Assembly: GCA_035473255.1 (NCBI GenBank)
Contig: DATIOK010000131.1
Span: forward strand, 1-8,476
From: JAICYJ01 sp035473255
Lineage (GTDB): Bacteria > Actinomycetota > Thermoleophilia > Gaiellales > JAICJC01
Length of the DNA: 8,476 nt
Direction of reading: 5' to 3'
Within the stretch, counting starts at the first letter, position 1. Every line of letters starts with the position of its first letter. This document shows positions 5,180 through 8,476 of this stretch, piece by piece. A program made the position numbers and the translations under genes. The notes under the pieces are model-generated. The model did not search any database. It was not told where the DNA came from and saw only the letters and a program-made list of their open reading frames with translations.

Positions 5180-6155
5180 GATGACCTACCTGGAGGCGAT
5201 CCGGGCCGCGATGCACGACGAGATGGAGATCGACGAGCGGGTGTTCGTGATGGGCGAGGACGTCGGCCGCCAGGGCGGCGCGTTCGGGGCCACCAAGGAG
5301 CTGCAGCAGCGATTCGGCGAGCTGCGCTCGATCGACACGCCGGTGGCCGAGTCGGGCATCGTGGGCGTCGCCGTGGGTGCGGCCATGGCCGGGCAGCGGC
5401 CGATCGCCGAGATGCAGTTCGCCGACTTCGTGTCGTGCGCGTACGACCAGCTGATCACCTGCGCCGCGAAGATGCACTATCGCATCGGTTGGGCGGTGCC
5501 GCTGGTCGTGCGCTGCCCCAACGGCGGCGGAGTCGGCGGCGGCCCGTACCACTCCGAGAACGTGGAGGCCTGGTTCCATCATCACGCCGGCCTCAAGATC
5601 GTGTGCCCGGCGACCGCGACCGATGCCTACGGGCTGCTGCGATCCGCGATCCGGGATCCCAACCCGGTCGTGTTCTGCGAGCACAAGTTCCTCTACCGCC
5701 GCGTCAAGCAGCAGGTCGCCACCGGACCGCGGGACGGCGTGCTGGTGCCGCTTGGCAAGGCCGACGTCGTGCGGGAGGGCGGCGACCTGTCGATCATCAC
5801 CTACGCCTCCACCGTGCAGCTGGCGCTGGCCGTGGCTGACACGCTCGAGCGGGAGGAGGTCTCGGTCGAGGTGATCGACCTGCGGACGCTGGTCCCGTTC
5901 GATCGCGACACGGTGCTGGACTCGGTGCGCAAGACCGGCAAGACGCTGATCGTGCACGAGGACAACCTGACCGGCGGATTCGGCGGCGAGGTGGCCGCCG
6001 TGATCGCGCAGGACGCGTTCGAGTACCTCGATGCACCGGTGCGGCGGGTGGCGGCGCTTGACACGCCGATCCCGTTCGCGCCCCCGCTGGAGCGCGAGTA
6101 CCTGCCGCTCGAAGAGGACATTCTCGCGGCGGCGCGGGACCTGGCCGCCTACTGA
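5172..6155 (+). CDS. 2-oxoacid dehydrogenase E1 component, beta subunit
   Basis: 327 residues, the usual size for E1 beta of heterotetrameric 2-oxoacid dehydrogenases. It starts MPEMTYLEAIRAAMHDEM, the normal family opening. Conserved blocks: MGEDVGRQGGAFGATK (27-42), DTPVAESGIVGVAVGAA (55-71) with E60 as the glutamate that activates the ThDP aminopyrimidine, FADFVSCAYDQ (84-93), GGPYHSEN with H127 near the active site, and GLKIVCPATATDAYGLL (140-156). The C-terminal transketolase domain shows VEVIDLRTLVPFD, TLIVHEDNLTGGFGGEV and LDTPIPFAPPLE. It overlaps E1 alpha through ATGCCTGA, so the two chains are probably made in equal amounts by coupled translation. No lipoyl acyltransferase or E3 gene follows; a hairpin and a new promoter come next. 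Confidence 0.94.
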   Translation: MPEMTYLEAIRAAMHDEMEIDERVFVMGEDVGRQGGAFGATKELQQRFGELRSIDTPVAESGIVGVAVGAAMAGQRPIAEMQFADFVSCAYDQLITCAAKMHYRIGWAVPLVVRCPNGGGVGGGPYHSENVEAWFHHHAGLKIVCPATATDAYGLLRSAIRDPNPVVFCEHKFLYRRVKQQVATGPRDGVLVPLGKADVVREGGDLSIITYASTVQLALAVADTLEREEVSVEVIDLRTLVPFDRDTVLDSVRKTGKTLIVHEDNLTGGFGGEVAAVIAQDAFEYLDAPVRRVAALDTPIPFAPPLEREYLPLEEDILAAARDLAAY

Positions 6156-6163
6156 AAATTGCG

Positions 6164-6200
6164 GGCCCGTGTCCCCCTTTTGGGGTGCTCACGGCGGGCC
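6164..6200 (+). terminator. Putative hairpin terminator after E1 beta
   Basis: GGCCCG 6164-6169 pairs with CGGGCC 6195-6200, and CCCC 6174-6177 pairs with GGGG 6182-6185 around a TTTT loop, with an internal bulge. Only a weak T-rich tail (TTCCGTT) follows. It begins 8 nt after the E1 beta stop. Confidence 0.5.
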
Positions 6201-6209
6201 TTCCGTTCG

Positions 6210-6215
6210 TATAAT
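6210..6215 (+). promoter_or_regulatory. -10 element (TATAAT) of the diguanylate cyclase gene
   Basis: A perfect TATAAT, rare in DNA this GC-rich, 34 nt before the GTG start and just after the E1 operon hairpin. The best -35 guess at standard spacing (TGCTCA 6186-6191) is poor. A start near 6222 would give a leader of about 28 nt carrying the GGAAGGGG ribosome site. Confidence 0.55.
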
Positions 6216-6249
6216 CCGAGACTGGGTCTGGGAAGGGGTTACTGAAAGC

Positions 6250-8121
6250 GTGCGCTTTCGCCACAAGCTGTCCATCGTCCTGGTCGGGCTGGCGCTGGTG
6301 CCGCTGATCGGCGCCGGTCTGATCGTTCAGGCGCTTCTCACGCGCGACACGGTCCGCAGCGTCGACGCGAAGCTGTCGATCGGCGCCGCCGGCGCGGCCG
6401 CGGCCTACCGCGCTCAGCAGGTCGTCGCCCAGACTGTGGCCGTGCAGCTCGCGTCGCGGCCGGATGTGGCCAGGGCCTTCCGCGAACGCGATGCGTCGCA
6501 ACTCGACCTGTCGTCCGTCCCGCAGGGCTACACCGTGGCTCTGGCCGACGACAAGGGCACGTTCGCCGGGTCGGTGCCGGCGGGCCCGGTCTGGCAGGCC
6601 AGCGCTGAGCTGGTCCCCCACACCGCCGGCAGGCGCGTGATCGTCTCAATGCCGCTCAACGACGAGCTGCTGCTGCGGGTTGCGGCCCAGAGCCCGCTGC
6701 CCGACGGCGTCGACCTGGCGCTGGCCAGCGGCGGCCACGTGATCGCCAGCCCCGATGGCCTCAGCGGGGATCTGAGAGGCTTCACACCTGGGCAGGCGGC
6801 CAGCGACGGCTCGATTGGCGACGCGGCGGTTCGCGCCCAGGTCGTGCGCGTGGGTGGGCCGGGGAAGGCGCTGACGGAGATGGTCGCGAACTACCCGACC
6901 GGTCGCATCAGCGATCGCATCGACGCGCTGCGGCTGAAGCTGCTGGTGCCGCTGGCGCTGCTGGCGGGACTGGTGGCCGCGCTGGCGCTGCTCGCCGCTG
7001 ACCGGATCTCGCGCGCGCTCAGCCAGCTGTCGCAGCGGGCGCTGGCGCTGGTGCGACTGCAGACGCCGCTTCCGCCCAGCCACGGCGACGAGCTCGAGGA
7101 GCTGAACGTGGCGCTGGACACCATGTCCAGCGAGCTGACGCACCGCATGACCGAGCTGGAGGGCGAGCGTGCGCGGCTCAAGACGACCGTGGCCAGGTAC
7201 GGCGAGACGCTGGCCGCCACGCATGATCTGCGGGTGCTGCTGGGTGGAGTGCTGGAGCTGGCGGTGCAGGCCACCAAGGCCCGCGGCGGGCGCCTGTTGC
7301 TGTATGACACCCAGAACGGCGAGGCCACCGAGCAGGTACGGCTGGGTACGGCTCGCGGCTCGCGCACCGACCTGCCGATGGTGGTGCAGGTCGGACGCGG
7401 CATCGAGGGCGAGGCGCTGCAGGCGCAGGAGCCGCGGTCGTCGGCGTCGCCGCGCGCGCTGCTGGCCGTGCCGATCGTGCGCGAGCGTGCGCTGCTCGGC
7501 TGCTTCACGGTGGTCGATGCCGAGGGCGGCGTGTTCGGCCCCGACGACGTCGAGACGCTGTCCGGCCTGGCCGTGCAGGCGGGCGTGGCGATCGAGAACG
7601 CGCGGCTGCACCGCGCGGTCGAGCAGCAGGCGATCACCGACGACCTGACCGGGCTCGCCAACCGGCGCCAGTTCTACGAGGTGCTGGGCCGCGAGTTCGA
7701 GCGCGCCCACCGGTTCGGCACCCCGCTGTCGCTGGTGATGCTCGACATCGACGACTTCAAGCGGGTCAACGACACGCATCCCATGAAGCACCTGGCCGGC
7801 GACGCGGTGCTGCGGTCGGTGGCGATGGCCATCTCGGGCCACATCCGCGACATCGACCTGGCCGCGCGCTACGGTGGCGAGGAGTTCGCCGTGCTGCTGC
7901 CCCAGACCGACCACGAGGGTGCCGTCAATCTGGCAGAGCGCCTGCGCGCAGCCATCGCCGAGCGGCTGGTCAGCTTCGGCGGCGAGGACGAGATCGCGGT
8001 CACGGCCAGCTTCGGCGTGGCCTCCGGCCCGGACCTCGACCAGACCCAACTCGATCTGATCGCGGCTGCCGACAACGCCCTCTACGCAAGCAAGCGCGAG
8101 GGCAAAAACCGGGTAACCTGA
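6250..8121 (+). CDS. Membrane-bound HAMP-GAF-GGDEF diguanylate cyclase
   Basis: 623 residues. Predicted to make cyclic di-GMP from two GTP in response to an external and/or cytoplasmic signal. Layout: membrane helix about 8-30 (LSIVLVGLALVPLIGAGLIV); extracytoplasmic sensor about 31-229 without a recognised fold; second membrane helix about 230-250; HAMP-like linker and coiled coil about 251-320; GAF about 324-454; GGDEF about 461-622. Starting at DDLTGLANRR, the catalytic domain has LDIDDFKRVND (metal-binding Asp), GGEEF at 542-546, and RDID at 533-536 exactly five residues before it, a product-inhibition I-site. An active, feedback-controlled enzyme is expected. Odd point: the usual NDTHGHLAGD loop reads NDTHPMKHLAGD, two residues longer. 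The start is GTG 6250 (MRFRHKLSIV), preceded by GGAAGGGG 11 nt away; upstream in-frame codons overlap E1 beta and are not protein-like. Confidence 0.93.
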   Translation: MRFRHKLSIVLVGLALVPLIGAGLIVQALLTRDTVRSVDAKLSIGAAGAAAAYRAQQVVAQTVAVQLASRPDVARAFRERDASQLDLSSVPQGYTVALADDKGTFAGSVPAGPVWQASAELVPHTAGRRVIVSMPLNDELLLRVAAQSPLPDGVDLALASGGHVIASPDGLSGDLRGFTPGQAASDGSIGDAAVRAQVVRVGGPGKALTEMVANYPTGRISDRIDALRLKLLVPLALLAGLVAALALLAADRISRALSQLSQRALALVRLQTPLPPSHGDELEELNVALDTMSSELTHRMTELEGERARLKTTVARYGETLAATHDLRVLLGGVLELAVQATKARGGRLLLYDTQNGEATEQVRLGTARGSRTDLPMVVQVGRGIEGEALQAQEPRSSASPRALLAVPIVRERALLGCFTVVDAEGGVFGPDDVETLSGLAVQAGVAIENARLHRAVEQQAITDDLTGLANRRQFYEVLGREFERAHRFGTPLSLVMLDIDDFKRVNDTHPMKHLAGDAVLRSVAMAISGHIRDIDLAARYGGEEFAVLLPQTDHEGAVNLAERLRAAIAERLVSFGGEDEIAVTASFGVASGPDLDQTQLDLIAAADNALYASKREGKNRVT

Positions 8122-8169
8122 TGCCGGAATCCCGAACCAGATGTTAACGACTGGATTACACGCGGCTGC

Positions 8170-8175
8170 TATATT
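8170..8175 (+). promoter_or_regulatory. Candidate -10 element (TATATT) for the acidic-protein gene
   Basis: TATATT lies in an AT-rich patch between the cyclase stop and the next start, 53 nt before ATG 8229. The nearest -35-like hexamer (TTAACG 8144-8149) has a 20-nt spacer, longer than usual. It suggests the last gene has its own promoter. Confidence 0.4.
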
Positions 8176-8216
8176 CACGCCCGCAGTTTGGGTTCCACGT
8201 TCACTGACATGCGTCC

Positions 8217-8223
8217 GGAGAGG
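8217..8223 (+). promoter_or_regulatory. Ribosome binding site GGAGAGG setting the start of the last gene
   Basis: A strong purine-rich site 5 nt before ATG 8229. It marks the start of a frame with no in-window stop. Confidence 0.7.
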
Positions 8224-8228
8224 TGTCC

Positions 8229-8476
8229 ATGACCGGTAGTAGCTCGCTGTTTTCCTCGGTGATCGAGGATCATCTCGCCCTCAAGCGCCAGAACAGCCAT
8301 CTGGACGACGACATGCCGATCGACGAGTTCGCGGTGCATGATCCGTTCCAGAACCACCCGCTCTTCAAGACCGAGGCCGAGGCTCGAGCCGAGGAGGAGG
8401 AGACGGGAGAGCACCCCGCCGTCTCGCTGGAGATGCCGGCCGACACGCTGACGATGCCCGTGATGGAGGAGCCCGA
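8229..8476 (+). CDS. Acidic hypothetical protein (5' part, runs off the window)
   Basis: 82 codons are visible from ATG 8229, with no stop before the right edge. The product begins MTGSSSLFSSVIEDHLALKR, followed by NSHLDDDMPIDEF, DPFQNHPLFKT and a Glu-rich stretch (EAEARAEEEETGEHP). It has no signal peptide or membrane helix and is strongly acidic, suggesting a soluble, partly disordered protein. The FxNHPLFKT segment looks like a conserved short motif, but I cannot tie it to a named family. Codon bias matches the neighbours and the GGAGAGG site is excellent, so it is very likely a real gene. Its own promoter candidate lies upstream, and it follows the diguanylate cyclase in the same direction after 107 nt. 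Confidence 0.75.
   Translation, partial: MTGSSSLFSSVIEDHLALKRQNSHLDDDMPIDEFAVHDPFQNHPLFKTEAEARAEEEETGEHPAVSLEMPADTLTMPVMEEP

Noticed and set aside
6031..6249. N-terminal extension of the diguanylate cyclase back to 6031
   Set aside because: It would overlap E1 beta by 125 nt and cross its hairpin and the TATAAT box. GTG 6250 has a ribosome site and gives a normal membrane-anchor N-terminus.
6646..8178. 510-aa minus-strand frame opposite the diguanylate cyclase
   Set aside because: Antisense shadow, rich in Gln, His and Arg, as expected from high-GC third positions on the coding strand.

Overview
GC-rich chromosomal DNA with strong G/C bias at third codon positions. It looks like an actinobacterium, possibly of the Thermoleophilia/Solirubrobacterales type. 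That placement is inferred from gene content and style (Thermus-like isocitrate dehydrogenase with a C-terminal extension, TANNNT -10 elements, GTG starts) and was not tested by any search.

Layout. (1) 1-219, plus: last 72 residues of a PotD-like polyamine ABC transporter binding protein. (2) 220-535: a non-coding block between two convergent genes, built almost entirely of stem-loops and bounded by a perfect 20-bp inverted repeat (219-238 / 518-537). (3) 536-3216, minus: a compact three-gene unit, transcribed in the order isocitrate dehydrogenase, two-CBS-domain protein, PhyH-family 2-oxoglutarate/Fe(II) dioxygenase, with gaps of exactly 17 nt. The dioxygenase carries a one-base frameshift just before its distal iron-ligand histidine. 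(4) 3217-4138: about 0.9 kb with three small hypothetical ORFs, candidate promoters and paired hairpins. (5) 4139-6155, plus: the alpha and beta subunits of a thiamine-diphosphate 2-oxoacid dehydrogenase (E1), overlapping by 8 nt, then a hairpin resembling a terminator. (6) 6250-8121, plus: a membrane-bound HAMP-GAF-GGDEF diguanylate cyclase behind a perfect TATAAT box. (7) 8229-8476, plus: start of an acidic protein of unknown function, cut by the window edge.

How the genes fit. Isocitrate dehydrogenase makes 2-oxoglutarate, which PhyH dioxygenases consume, so their shared transcription unit is metabolically sensible, with the CBS protein a possible adenylate-sensing partner. The E1 pair feeds acyl groups into central carbon metabolism but has no E2 or E3 beside it. 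The diguanylate cyclase appears to be regulated separately.

The best candidate for something undescribed is 219-537: a closed inverted repeat holding about seven stem-loops, including a duplicated two-hairpin module whose copies differ by paired (compensatory) substitutions. This suggests a conserved nucleic-acid structure rather than random palindromes.
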